NCBI GenBank assembly: GCA_016201905.1
Contig: JACQBQ010000056.1
Coordinates: 1 to 64,000, forward strand
DNA from: Candidatus Melainabacteria bacterium
GTDB taxonomy: Bacteria > Cyanobacteriota > Vampirovibrionia > 2-02-FULL-35-15
Direction of reading: 5' to 3'
DNA: 64,000 nt
Below, in pieces: positions 1 to 8,417 of this stretch. The position numbers and the translations under genes were made by a program. Each line of letters starts with the position of its first letter. The stretch's first letter is position 1. The notes under the pieces were generated by a model. The model had not been told where the DNA came from. It searched no databases and saw nothing but the letters and a program-made list of their open reading frames with translations.

Positions 1-19
1 ATAAAGCTTCTATCTTGTG

Positions 20-42
20 AAAGACCCTTAAAAGGTCTTTTT
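20..42 (+). terminator. Intrinsic terminator
   Basis: A 7-bp stem (AAAGACC at 20-26, GGTCTTT at 34-40) is followed by a short T-run on the plus strand. It probably ends a plus-strand transcript that begins before the window. Confidence 0.55.
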
Positions 43-60
43 CGTTAATTAAAATCATAT

Positions 61-101
61 GCCTGTCTAGCTCACTTTCAAAGCTTTTGACAGGCTTTTT
101 T
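61..101 (+). terminator. Intrinsic terminator
   Basis: GCCTGTC (61-67) pairs with GACAGGC (89-95), directly followed by six T on the plus strand. This is a second terminator in tandem with the one at 20-42. The next gene is on the other strand, so it most likely serves a gene left of the window. Confidence 0.6.
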
Positions 102-128
102 ATTGAAAAGTGGCCTTTTGTGAATTAT

Positions 129-2015
129 TCACATCTCGTACGGATATATGTGTTTATAATCTTCTGGTTTTGCAAAAAGTTTTTTATTCTCAGTCTCTGT
201 AGGTGGCAAAGTGGCAAACTTCCCTAAAGTGTTGTTTTCTTGAGAATTAGAACCTTCTGCACTTTGCCCACAGCTTGGCAAAGTACTGGCAAAGTCTATA
301 CCCCTATTGAACCATGCAACTAAACTAATAATTTTTAATAGCTTTTCCCGTTCTCTGGTTCCACCGGAGCCTGGTACTTGCATGTGCAGTTTATTAGCAA
401 ATAGAACTAAAATATCTCTGGTTTTTATAGCTGGTAACTCGCCTATATACCTCTGCCACTTTTCACATATTAATTCTTCTTCAGTTTCTGAGATACGAAT
501 TCCCATAGCCCTTCGATCAAGCATTGCATTAACTCTTGCTATATGTTCTGGGCTATCATCAGTGTGCAGTATTAATAACCTGCTTTCATTTTCCTCATTT
601 AAGTGTTGTTGTGTAGTAGTAGTTATGTAAACAATTGGACCATAAGCCGTTCTAATTTCAGTCACAAACCTATTAGTATTTGGATCTTTAATAGTTACAG
701 CTTTACCAACCTTGGCTTCAGAAATTAACTGTCTAAAAGTCCTTTCAATCTTCTCGTACTTAGGATCGTTTGCCTTATGTGCTTCAGTTTCAATAATTAT
801 CATGTGAGGTAGATTATCCATATATTCTAAGGATTCATTTGAAAAAGTACCTATAAATAACACTTTGCCATTTGGCATTAACTTTGCAGCAGTTTCAACA
901 AGACAAGTTTTACCAGAGGAAAAGCCTCCTTTTAAAATTGAACCGGTACACTTATCTTGCTTATGTGAAGCCATACATAAGGTAAGTAAAATACTATTTC
1001 CTTCTTCATCTACCACATCTAATTTTTTTAGATCTTGCAAGAGAATAGGTAACTTATCTTTTTCTTTTTTTAGCTTTTCAAGTTCTTCTTTAACTTGCTT
1101 ATTAAAACTTTTAGTTCCTGTTAATAATTTATAAAAATCATCGAAAGAGTGTTCTTTTAGGTAATCTCTTAAGTCAACAAAGCCATCGGATAATCTAACA
1201 ATATTTGCATCACCTAGTATTTCTTTAATTGCTAAGGCTTCTTTATTACCAGCTTCATCATTGTCAAATAGAGGATAAACATCATCAAATAATCCGAAGT
1301 TTAAGGAAGGAGTATTTAGTTTATGAGTACTATTAACTCCATGCACAGAAATCACTACATAAAAATCATTCCTAAACTCATCTGTTGCAACACAATCTAA
1401 CGCCCAAAGGTTTGTAAATCCTTCAAGTAAGACTAAATTCTTTTGTTGTTTATATTCACCAAGTGCAATAAATTGAGGTTCTATTTTATCTTCACAATCA
1501 TTGTCCCATCTGTCAGATCTATCATCTAAAGGTTTTAACTTCCACCTTTTACCAATAGGAATTGCAATACAATCATTTGCTTCACAGTATTTAAGCCCAT
1601 GTTTTTGAGCAATAAATTCTGGCTTAGTAATATTTTTTTCTTCAAAATAGTTCTTTATCTTCTCATGATCAAGATTAATATCAACAAGTCTAAGTTTCTT
1701 TGCAGTCCAGTCTTTCCCCTTTCTTTCTTTAGATATGCTTATTTTTAAATTAAACTTCTGGACTATTTCTTCTATTGCTTGTTTAAATCCAACCTTATGA
1801 AACTGCTTATACCACTCAATCTTGTCTCCATGAACACCACAATTAAAGCAATTAAATATTCCATCATCTCTTATTGAACAGCTTTTATTATCAGCATTAC
1901 ACCCAGGCAAGGGGCACCAAACAGAAGTGTTTTTACCTTTAAGTTCAAAGCCAAAGCTTTGATAAAAGACAGTACTATCTAGCTTTTTAAGTATGTCATT
2001 AACAATATCTTTCAT
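129..2015 (-). CDS. CHC2 zinc-finger primase / toprim-like / ATPase protein
   Basis: A 628-residue protein, probably a primase-helicase of a mobile element. The N-terminus has a CHC2-type zinc finger (C34, C39 or C46, then C56 and C59 in FNCFNCG). A toprim-like middle follows (LVLLEG near 195, then PLFDNDEAG near 250). A P-loop (GGFSSGKT) and a hydrophobic strand ending in IIETEA give a AAA+/DnaB-like ATPase half. The start overlaps the end of the helicase gene upstream by 17 bases, so both are probably translated from one mRNA. Zinc-finger primases fused to an ATPase are typical of phages, satellites and plasmids. The fold assignment is by motif only; the exact family is not certain. Confidence 0.72.
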   Translation of the reverse strand: MKDIVNDILKKLDSTVFYQSFGFELKGKNTSVWCPLPGCNADNKSCSIRDDGIFNCFNCGVHGDKIEWYKQFHKVGFKQAIEEIVQKFNLKISISKERKGKDWTAKKLRLVDINLDHEKIKNYFEEKNITKPEFIAQKHGLKYCEANDCIAIPIGKRWKLKPLDDRSDRWDNDCEDKIEPQFIALGEYKQQKNLVLLEGFTNLWALDCVATDEFRNDFYVVISVHGVNSTHKLNTPSLNFGLFDDVYPLFDNDEAGNKEALAIKEILGDANIVRLSDGFVDLRDYLKEHSFDDFYKLLTGTKSFNKQVKEELEKLKKEKDKLPILLQDLKKLDVVDEEGNSILLTLCMASHKQDKCTGSILKGGFSSGKTCLVETAAKLMPNGKVLFIGTFSNESLEYMDNLPHMIIIETEAHKANDPKYEKIERTFRQLISEAKVGKAVTIKDPNTNRFVTEIRTAYGPIVYITTTTQQHLNEENESRLLILHTDDSPEHIARVNAMLDRRAMGIRISETEEELICEKWQRYIGELPAIKTRDILVLFANKLHMQVPGSGGTREREKLLKIISLVAWFNRGIDFASTLPSCGQSAEGSNSQENNTLGKFATLPPTETENKKLFAKPEDYKHIYPYEM

Positions 2016-3318
2016 TTTCCCTCTTCATAAAATCAATTATTTTAGGATCGACAAGTATATCTTTTGAAGTGATTTTACGTTTTAGATAGATCCCATCTAA
2101 ACTTGTACATCTACTTAGAGCTACATATGTTTGACCACAGGCAAAAGCCCCGGTACCCAAATCAATAAGTACAGAATCTAAGGTTTTTCCTTGCGACTTA
2201 TGAATCGTAATTGCCCAAGCAAGTTTTAGTGGATATTGGGTAAATGATGCTACTATCTCTGCTTTTATTGAATTAGTTTTTTCATCGAAATTGTAACGAT
2301 ACTTCTCCCATGTTTCTTTTTTTATAAGGTGGATTTCACCTTTTATATCTACTTTAACTTCGTCCCTTGTCAAAGAATGAACATGTCCTAGTGTCCCATT
2401 AACCCAGCGATTTAGATTACGATCATTTCTTACAAACATCACTTGGGCACCTTTCTTTAGCCTAAGTGATAATTCTGCAGGAAAAGATGACTGATCAAAA
2501 TCCCCATTAATATGAGCTTCATAAATAAACAGATCGCTATAAAGTTGATTCAAATGTTTTTCATTAATTTGATCAGCTATTTTATTAGTTGAAGTTAAAG
2601 TTATTACACCATTTGTTGGTACTGAAACTTTAGCCCTCTCATTTAACGAGTTGAATGTTTCTGAACTGCAACGATCTTCACGGATACAATCCAACATATG
2701 CTTAAATTGAATATCTTCTTGGCGAAAAACGGTCTTAAGTTCATACATTTCAAATGAACTGCGTTGCCATACTTTGGCATTGAGAAAATAAATTCCTCCA
2801 TACTTTCTCGTAAAATACTGAAGCAATTCTTCTTCTTTAACAACTGGGGGCAGTTGATATAAATCCCCAACCATAATTATTTGAACACCACCAAATGGAT
2901 CATTATTTGATCTCGCTTTCCTAAGGACAATGTCAATAGCATCCATTAGTTCTACTCTAACCATTGAAATCTCATCAATAATGACCATATCAATTGCCTT
3001 TAACAGTTTCTTCGTTCTTTCTCCAACATTTATATCTTCTTCAGTAATGAATTTAGGCGGCAATCGAAAAAGAGAATGTATAGTTTGCCCACCCACATTA
3101 ACAGCTGCAACACCAGTAGGTGCTACAACTACACAACGTTTCTTTGTGTTTTCTTTAATATCTTGTAATAATGTTGATTTACCAGTGCCAGCCTTACCAG
3201 TAATGAAAAGATGTTTATTAGTGCTTTCTATAATATTTTTTATATCAAGCTGTTCTTCACTCAGTTTTATTTCACCAGCTGTTTCATTTAATAAATTGCT
3301 ATAGTCTAATTTCATCAT
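1999..3318 (-). CDS. PIF1/RecD-like SF1 DNA helicase
   Basis: A 439-residue superfamily 1B helicase predicted to unwind DNA 5' to 3'. The Walker A is GKAGTGKST (about residues 41-49), Walker B is IIDEISMV, and the C-terminal helicase motif reads TIHKSQGKTLDSV followed by YVALSRC. These are the hallmarks of PIF1/RecD2 proteins. It is short and compact, with no added N- or C-terminal domains. It is the fifth gene of the minus-strand run 5086 to 129 and overlaps the primase gene. The pairing with a primase supports a replication role for an integrated element; a general repair role is the alternative. Confidence 0.82.
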   Translation of the reverse strand: MMKLDYSNLLNETAGEIKLSEEQLDIKNIIESTNKHLFITGKAGTGKSTLLQDIKENTKKRCVVVAPTGVAAVNVGGQTIHSLFRLPPKFITEEDINVGERTKKLLKAIDMVIIDEISMVRVELMDAIDIVLRKARSNNDPFGGVQIIMVGDLYQLPPVVKEEELLQYFTRKYGGIYFLNAKVWQRSSFEMYELKTVFRQEDIQFKHMLDCIREDRCSSETFNSLNERAKVSVPTNGVITLTSTNKIADQINEKHLNQLYSDLFIYEAHINGDFDQSSFPAELSLRLKKGAQVMFVRNDRNLNRWVNGTLGHVHSLTRDEVKVDIKGEIHLIKKETWEKYRYNFDEKTNSIKAEIVASFTQYPLKLAWAITIHKSQGKTLDSVLIDLGTGAFACGQTYVALSRCTSLDGIYLKRKITSKDILVDPKIIDFMKRENERYC

Positions 3319-3347
3319 TTTCTCCCTTGTTTAGTTGTTGTAATTTT

Positions 3348-3554
3348 TTATTTGTTAGCTTCTTCCCTCACAAGTAACAATTCATCTCTAACTCTTTCTT
3401 TAGTTTCCTTACGTGCGATCAACCCTGATTTAAGTGTTCGCTGAACACATAAATCTAATTCTTCATTCCATTGGTTTGCAAAATATTCAACCTGCTCCAT
3501 TAGCTTTGCTGATAACTTAATTTCATATAAATATGTTTTTTCAGAATTAACCAT
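3348..3554 (-). CDS. Small hypothetical protein of the replication module
   Basis: A 68-residue charged, helical protein with no recognised domain. It starts only 3 bases after the stop of the 57-residue gene upstream and ends 29 bases before the helicase gene, so it sits inside the same operon. A RHH-like or accessory DNA-binding role would fit the size and context but no motif proves it. Confidence 0.6.
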   Translation of the reverse strand: MVNSEKTYLYEIKLSAKLMEQVEYFANQWNEELDLCVQRTLKSGLIARKETKERVRDELLLVREEANK

Positions 3555-3557
3555 AAA

Positions 3558-3731
3558 TTATTTTTGTTCCTCTTTGATTCTTTTCTTTTTCCATTCAATT
3601 AAAAGTTCAACAAACCCTATTACATTTTCTGCGATAATCATGGCGTCCCCGATCGTAAGAGTTCTGTCTGGATAGTTAGGCTGCCAAACCTTAATAGTTT
3701 TTTCCAAATAGGATTGGGAAAAATTACCCAT
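3558..3731 (-). CDS. Very small hypothetical protein (57 aa)
   Basis: A 57-codon frame starting MGNFSQSYLEKTIKVWQPNY and ending KKKRIKEEQK. The middle reads DRTLTIGDAMIIAENVIGF. Its start overlaps the end of the upstream gene by 8 bases and its stop lies 3 bases before the next start. This tight overlap on both sides is the main reason to call it real. No family is recognised. Confidence 0.6.
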   Translation of the reverse strand: MGNFSQSYLEKTIKVWQPNYPDRTLTIGDAMIIAENVIGFVELLIEWKKKRIKEEQK

Positions 3732-3996
3732 TGCGTAATTCCTCCTTGAGTCGATTTTTCAATAGCTTAGTGTTATTTTGAATTTCTAATGCATCAACTT
3801 GAAGGTTATGGTTCCAGTATGCTTCTGTAATTTCTTGTAATTTTTCTGAATTGTCAAAAACAAATAGTAATTTATTATGTTCGTTAAAATCTTTTTCTAT
3901 TCTCTTTAAAGATATCTTTTTAGTAATTCTGGCAACAGCTAGCCCAAAGTCCGTGGTTTTAGATTCATTATTAGATTTAAAGGTTACTTTGGTCAA
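3724..3996 (-). CDS. DUF5659-like small protein
   Basis: A 90-residue protein resembling the DUF5659 family. It has an N-terminal part reading KTTDFGLAVARITKK, an acidic phrase VFDNSEKLQEITEAYWN, and a C-terminus (LQVDALEIQNNTKLLKNRL) with the usual spacing of that family. DUF5659 proteins are small, of unknown function, and are often seen in integrated elements of uncultured bacteria. It lies second in the minus-strand module, 121 bases after the 322-residue gene. Assignment is from memory of the family pattern, so moderate. Confidence 0.55.
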   Translation of the reverse strand: MTKVTFKSNNESKTTDFGLAVARITKKISLKRIEKDFNEHNKLLFVFDNSEKLQEITEAYWNHNLQVDALEIQNNTKLLKNRLKEELRNG

Positions 3997-4117
3997 TTTA
4001 ATCTACTCCTAAATATAATTTTTGGTTTATATTTAGAAGTCTAACTAAATGGAAACAGTGCTCTGTGAGTCACATGAAGTTCAAGAATTCTACAGATATA
4101 GAGCGAAATACAATGAA

Positions 4118-5086
4118 TTAGACTTTTACAATATCTTTATTTAGCCAAAACGAGGACAATTTTTTTGGATCCTTCTTAATTAGCTCATTAACAAATTGAA
4201 AAGATCTAACAAATTTTTCATTTATTCCATTAATTGCATCAGTTATAGCTTTTCTTTTCTTTATTGGATTTTTAAGTCTTTTCTCATTAACAAAATCTAT
4301 AATTTCATCTTTGTGAACTCTTGGATAATTACGATAATTGAAAATAGCTGCTGCTACATCGTATTCAATGCTATTTAATTTAAACTGACAATATTTTTCT
4401 CCGTAGTATATTCTTGCTTTCTTGTCGTTAAATCTAAGATATTTGGTTAAATAGTCATCAATAAATGAAGATAGTTGTTCTTTTGAAATATCATGTAGTT
4501 TTACAACCAAGTGATAGAGTTGACTAGAATGCCTTCTGTAGTCTGCGAGCTTTTCTTCCAACATACATTCTGCATCGGTGTAAAAGTTATCCAGATCAGT
4601 TAACCACAAAGCATAACCCGGATTTTCTTTACTTGAATTTTTAAACTCTTCGCTACTTAAATAGTTCAGCCATTCAGAAAATGCTTGTTCAGGCAAACCA
4701 GTAAAAGAATGTTTGCTTACTTTATTCCTTTTGTAATCAAGTTCAATTTCCCACTTTAAGTTCTTTTGTATAAACCAAATAAACCTATATATTTTATTGT
4801 AGACATCTATATAGTCTTTTATTTTTGTTAAAGCTCCAGCTTTAAAGGATTCTCTAGTCAGGCTATGGATGTTATCTTTTTCTTCGTCATATTTTTTATA
4901 CAGCCTCCTACCTACTTTTATACCTTTAACAGCAGATTCTTGACTTATTTGGATTAATTTTCCTTGTGGTATAAGACTATCTCTAAATTCTGAGAATCTA
5001 AGTTGAAGGACACTTTTACTAATTTTATATTTATCTGAGCATATAAGTTTTAAAAATCTTAGCTCATATTCATCAATATAATCCAT
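4118..5086 (-). CDS. Hypothetical helical protein, first gene of the replication module
   Basis: A 322-residue basic, mostly helical protein. No family is recognised. The N-terminus (YIDEYELRFLKLICSD) and the K-rich C-terminal third could suit a replication-initiator or DNA-binding role, but this is only inference from its position as the first gene upstream of a primase and a helicase. The 165-base gap upstream separates it from the secreted-protein operon on the same strand. Confidence 0.5.
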   Translation of the reverse strand: MDYIDEYELRFLKLICSDKYKISKSVLQLRFSEFRDSLIPQGKLIQISQESAVKGIKVGRRLYKKYDEEKDNIHSLTRESFKAGALTKIKDYIDVYNKIYRFIWFIQKNLKWEIELDYKRNKVSKHSFTGLPEQAFSEWLNYLSSEEFKNSSKENPGYALWLTDLDNFYTDAECMLEEKLADYRRHSSQLYHLVVKLHDISKEQLSSFIDDYLTKYLRFNDKKARIYYGEKYCQFKLNSIEYDVAAAIFNYRNYPRVHKDEIIDFVNEKRLKNPIKKRKAITDAINGINEKFVRSFQFVNELIKKDPKKLSSFWLNKDIVKV

Positions 5087-5251
5087 TTTTTCTTTCTCTT
5101 TTCATCTAATTTATGTATCATAGTAATTTTTTGCCTATTTTCAAGCTACTTAACAATGATACCAAAACAAACCTCTGCGAGAGATTGACAAGCCTTTTAT
5201 TTACTTGTTAATGCTTGAAGTGAAAAGTTTATATAAGTGGTAAAGGTGGAT

Positions 5252-5719
5252 TTAAAATCTGGGTTTGCAATGTTGTGTAGGTAGGTTTAAATTATACAAA
5301 TAAATATTTGGTGGAAGTGCTGGTGGATAAAGCCATGACGGTTGAGAGAATGGTTGATTAAATGGTTGAGAGAAAGCATAAGAGAATAGAAATGGATCAT
5401 AAATCGGAGCAATCGGATAAGAAGCAACCCCACCATAAGCTATTGGCAAATTATTAGGTAACTCGAAAGTTGCCATCAGATATTTCCCTCGTACTTTATA
5501 CCAACCGTTTGGATCTACTTTAGCAAGACCTAAATATTTCCCAGTCTTTATATCTATAAATGCTTGACCTGCCCCACCATCAGGAAGCAATGCTTTAACA
5601 ATCGTAGGCAATGGTTTTAAAGTACACTGACATTCATCTTTATTTATTTTCCAGTTGGCATTTACTGGCAATAAAGCTAATGAAAGTAAAAAGGTTAAGA
5701 ATATTAAATATAATCTCAT
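5252..5719 (-). CDS. Secreted hypothetical protein, Pro/Tyr-rich C-terminus
   Basis: A 155-residue protein with a clear signal peptide (MRLYLIFLTFLLSLALLPVNA), so exported. The mature part begins with a short Cys pair (ECQC) and ends with a low-complexity stretch rich in Pro, Phe, Gln and Tyr, including the near-repeats FSQPFNQPFSQPSW. An AGAGGA ribosome site lies 6 bases before ATG. It follows the 501-residue secreted gene by 141 bases on the same strand. Function unknown. Confidence 0.6.
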   Translation of the reverse strand: MRLYLIFLTFLLSLALLPVNANWKINKDECQCTLKPLPTIVKALLPDGGAGQAFIDIKTGKYLGLAKVDPNGWYKVRGKYLMATFELPNNLPIAYGGVASYPIAPIYDPFLFSYAFSQPFNQPFSQPSWLYPPALPPNIYLYNLNLPTQHCKPRF

Positions 5720-5860
5720 ATAATCCTCTAACTATATTATATAAATAAATTAGTCTGGTAAAAAAGATGGCTGGGGTTAAACTATTCAACCAGACTTAGT
5801 TAGACGGCTACAGGTTGGAAGATTTTTAGTTTATTAATGGGTCATTTATTAGGGGCGCTT

Positions 5861-7366
5861 TTAATGAACTATCACAGAACTAGCATTTGCAGTAGCGGAA
5901 GCTCCTGTAATAATTGAACCACCAAGCATATCTACTACAACACCGATTGAAAAAGTAGAACTTCCGGGCATTACTCCTGTCAAGGGAACAGTAATTGTAA
6001 AGCTGGATGGGAGACTATTGCCAGTGCTAATAATTCCAACTCCTTCTGACTTAGCACCAGTTATTGCAAAAGCATTGCTAACACCGCTTATAGCAGGACC
6101 TAATTTTATAACTGATGTGTCTACTGTAACTGGAACAGCAAGTCCTGTTGTACCACTTGGAACACCACTTACAGATATAACTACTTGTGAAGGACTTACG
6201 CCACTATTGTTACTAGGTGGACTACTATTTCCTGTACTGGAAGGATTTACTCCGTTATTGTTACCAGGTGGACTTCCATTTCCTGTACTAGGTTGTGAAG
6301 CAGGCGCTGTTATAGTTATATCTTTTTGGGCTGTTGCACCATTATCACAATTAGCTTTGAAAGTTAACGTTCCCAACTTTTTTAGATTCCTTGATATTGG
6401 AATAATGGCTTTAACTAGTTTACTAGTGTTGCTGGGACCTAAAAAGAAATTATTTGGTCGGGTTCTTATTCCTAGACCTGATATTCTCGGATAAAGACTA
6501 CATTTAGTTCGTGAATCAAAATTAGTGCTTGTAACTGTTAGATCTATTGCATACCGCTTAAGTCCTGCAAATGGATTTATATTATTTATCCCTGTTATTT
6601 CTATTTGCGGATTACTATTGTTTGATACAGGACTAGTGTTAACAGGAGAGTTGTTTGTTGAAGAACCACCTGATGGAGTTGAAATAGAACAATTTGGACC
6701 ACACTGATTGTTATTAGAAGAACATAGACATTCAGTTGAAGCAGATGGACAACAGCCATATAGGCAGCATGTAACTGGATTAGTGCTGTTAGGACAAATA
6801 GTGTAACCAGGATCGCATGTATATGTTATAGGTGGTAGTGGAGTTGGTGCAGGTGCTGTGCAATTGGGGAGACATTGATTGCTATTAGGACATTTACATT
6901 GTGTTGGATTTGAAGGACAACAACCTACTGTAACTGAACAACAAGAACCCTGAGTCATGTTATCGGGGCAGGATATAAAACCAGGATTGCATGTATATGT
7001 TGGAGCTGGAAGCACAAATGGTTTACAGCTGCAAGTGTCAAGGTCAAAATTCAAACCGAGAGGTGAACAGTGGCGAGACAGTGCTAATAAATCGCACTCG
7101 CATGTGGGAGTTATTGATGGAACACATACCAATGTGAAAGAACTCAAGCTTACTTCTTCACAGCAGGGCACTCCAGTGTCGCATCCTGGTACATAAGGAC
7201 TGCCATCTGACCTTGTAGGACATTTTACGTTATAGTCAAATGTTGGACAATTAATTAAGCTTCCACTACACGTAAGTTGAGAACTAACCGCAAAATTATT
7301 TGAAGTCAAAATAAAAGTAATTGACAAAAAGAGAGCTAGAATTAAGTTTTTTTTGATAGTAGGCAT
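5861..7366 (-). CDS. Secreted Cys-rich modular surface protein
   Basis: A 501-residue exported protein. After a signal peptide (about residues 1-29) come Cys-dense segments. Two of them are clear repeats: each starts TYTC(N/D)PG, has CP, CC, GCCP and C-C pairs, and ends NC. They resemble small disulfide-knot modules such as granulin-like folds, though no exact family can be named. A Ser/Pro/Asn-rich linker with a 17-residue duplication follows. The last 110 residues are a beta-rich Val/Thr/Gly domain that could be cohesin-like. The gene lies between two other secreted-protein genes; adhesion, or a structural role outside the cell, is likely. Confidence 0.62.
   Translation of the reverse strand: MPTIKKNLILALFLSITFILTSNNFAVSSQLTCSGSLINCPTFDYNVKCPTRSDGSPYVPGCDTGVPCCEEVSLSSFTLVCVPSITPTCECDLLALSRHCSPLGLNFDLDTCSCKPFVLPAPTYTCNPGFISCPDNMTQGSCCSVTVGCCPSNPTQCKCPNSNQCLPNCTAPAPTPLPPITYTCDPGYTICPNSTNPVTCCLYGCCPSASTECLCSSNNNQCGPNCSISTPSGGSSTNNSPVNTSPVSNNSNPQIEITGINNINPFAGLKRYAIDLTVTSTNFDSRTKCSLYPRISGLGIRTRPNNFFLGPSNTSKLVKAIIPISRNLKKLGTLTFKANCDNGATAQKDITITAPASQPSTGNGSPPGNNNGVNPSSTGNSSPPSNNSGVSPSQVVISVSGVPSGTTGLAVPVTVDTSVIKLGPAISGVSNAFAITGAKSEGVGIISTGNSLPSSFTITVPLTGVMPGSSTFSIGVVVDMLGGSIITGASATANASSVIVH
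6192..6293 (-). repeat. 51-bp (17-codon) tandem repeat in a linker
   Basis: Two adjacent copies offset by 51 bases (GGTGGACT at 6216 and 6267) encode the Ser/Pro/Asn-rich linker of the secreted protein. The length is a multiple of 3, so copy-number change would keep the frame. Confidence 0.7.
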
Positions 7367-7408
7367 TCTCTTGCTTGTTTCTTCAGCAAATTACTCTTGG
7401 TGTAATTT

Positions 7409-7942
7409 TTATTTTCTTGGCTTAGCAAGTACTGTTGCTGGCATATTAATTTGCTGATTTGTTTCCGGTATATAGAAACTGAGGGTACAATCGCCATTAA
7501 TTGAACAGCCAGCACCCAAGGTGGTATTACACATAAAATGAACAATTTCTTGACGACTTTGAGGTTGTACATTAAGTTTAAGACTAAGCGGAATATCAAA
7601 TGATAGTTGGTAAGCCGTTTGCGTGATTACAATGTTTTCTTTAACAGCGCTGGTAGATAATTCTTCAATTGAAGCGGCAAACTGATCTTTTCTAGGACAA
7701 CAAGGTACAAGTGCACCAGGAACACGATTAGTTACCTTCATTTTATAATCAAAAATTGCACTTCCAAGAGTACCTATTCCAGTATCCTGAACCCCTGACT
7801 GAATAACCTTGACATGATAGCTTTTAGCAAGGGTATAACCAGGACCAGCTTTAAAACCATTACAAGCTACTACTTCTGTAATAAAAGAAGTATTTGTTAA
7901 GAGAATTGCGAATACTATGAAAAGCAATTTATTTTTGTTCAT
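7409..7942 (-). CDS. Secreted hypothetical protein
   Basis: A 177-residue protein with an N-terminal signal peptide ending about VVA-CNG. The mature domain is beta-rich and holds Cys residues (VPCCPRKD, HFMCNTT, GAGCSINGDCTLSF) that could form disulfides. It is the first gene of the run 7942-5252, 42 bases before the 501-residue gene. Its promoter faces the XRE regulator gene across a 124-base gap that contains two inverted repeats, so it may be controlled by that regulator. No family recognised. Confidence 0.6.
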   Translation of the reverse strand: MNKNKLLFIVFAILLTNTSFITEVVACNGFKAGPGYTLAKSYHVKVIQSGVQDTGIGTLGSAIFDYKMKVTNRVPGALVPCCPRKDQFAASIEELSTSAVKENIVITQTAYQLSFDIPLSLKLNVQPQSRQEIVHFMCNTTLGAGCSINGDCTLSFYIPETNQQINMPATVLAKPRK

Positions 7943-7977
7943 ATATTTTTTAACCTACTATATGCATAAAAACGTTA

Positions 7978-8021
7978 TTGTAGTTCAGTATACTACAAGG
8001 CTGTTATATGACATATAACAG
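7978..8021. promoter_or_regulatory. Two inverted repeats in the divergent promoter region (putative operators)
   Basis: TTGTAGT (7978-7984) and ACTACAA (7992-7998) form a 7-bp inverted repeat with a 7-base spacer. CTGTTATATG (8001-8010) and CATATAACAG (8012-8021) form a perfect 10-bp inverted repeat around one base. They lie between the secreted-protein operon and the XRE gene. The first half-sites recur upstream of the nuclease-helicase, which makes operator function likely. Confidence 0.6.
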
Positions 8022-8066
8022 TAAAGATTTTAGCCAATTACCTTTAAATACAGAGGTGGAAAATAA

Positions 8067-8288
8067 TTGGTTAAGTGGTATAAAAGGTTAAAAAAAGCTA
8101 GGGAGGCTATGGGTCTATCATTAGAAGGTGCGGTAAAACTCTTGCACGAAGAACATAAAATAAAAATGCATAGAGTTAATTTGTATAAAGTTGAACAAGG
8201 GCAAAGCGAAATGCCAGTACATAAGTTTAGAGCTCTATGTAATATTTATTCAGTTAGTGCTGATTGGGTTTTGGATTTGAAGGAGTAA
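8067..8288 (+). CDS. XRE/Cro-family regulator (controller-like)
   Basis: A 73-residue protein made almost only of a helix-turn-helix domain of the XRE/Cro type (LKKAREAMGLSLEGAVKLL, then YKVEQGQSEMPVHKFRALCNIYSVSADWVLDL). The start is TTG: AGAGGTGG lies 8 bases upstream and the HTH needs this N-terminus. It is followed by the nuclease-helicase gene 129 bases downstream. Size and position match controller (C) proteins of restriction systems, which bind inverted repeats near their own promoter; here such repeats are present on both sides. Confidence 0.75.
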   Translation: MVKWYKRLKKAREAMGLSLEGAVKLLHEEHKIKMHRVNLYKVEQGQSEMPVHKFRALCNIYSVSADWVLDLKE

Positions 8289-8318
8289 GAAGTTACCCCA
8301 CTTGCATCCCTCTAACCA

Positions 8319-8394
8319 CGTAGTATTTAATAATCATCAAATATCCTTTTGTAGTCCCTGAAGTAAACACTACAAACAAAATGAAATTACTACG
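8319..8394. promoter_or_regulatory. Nested inverted repeats upstream of the nuclease-helicase (putative operator)
   Basis: The inner pair is TTGTAGT (8349-8355) and ACTACAA (8369-8375), the same 7-base half-sites as at 7978-7998 but 13 bases apart. An outer pair is CGTAGTA (8319-8325) and TACTACG (8388-8394). A TAAAAT -10-like box follows at 8412-8417. Shared half-sites suggest one regulator acts on both promoters. Confidence 0.55.
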
Positions 8395-8417
8395 CAAAAA
8401 TTAAAAATTGTTAAAAT

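Noticed and set aside
124-132. TTATTCACA, a perfect DnaA-box-like word
   Set aside because: A single copy at the 3' end of the primase gene with no others nearby; expected by chance in AT-rich DNA.
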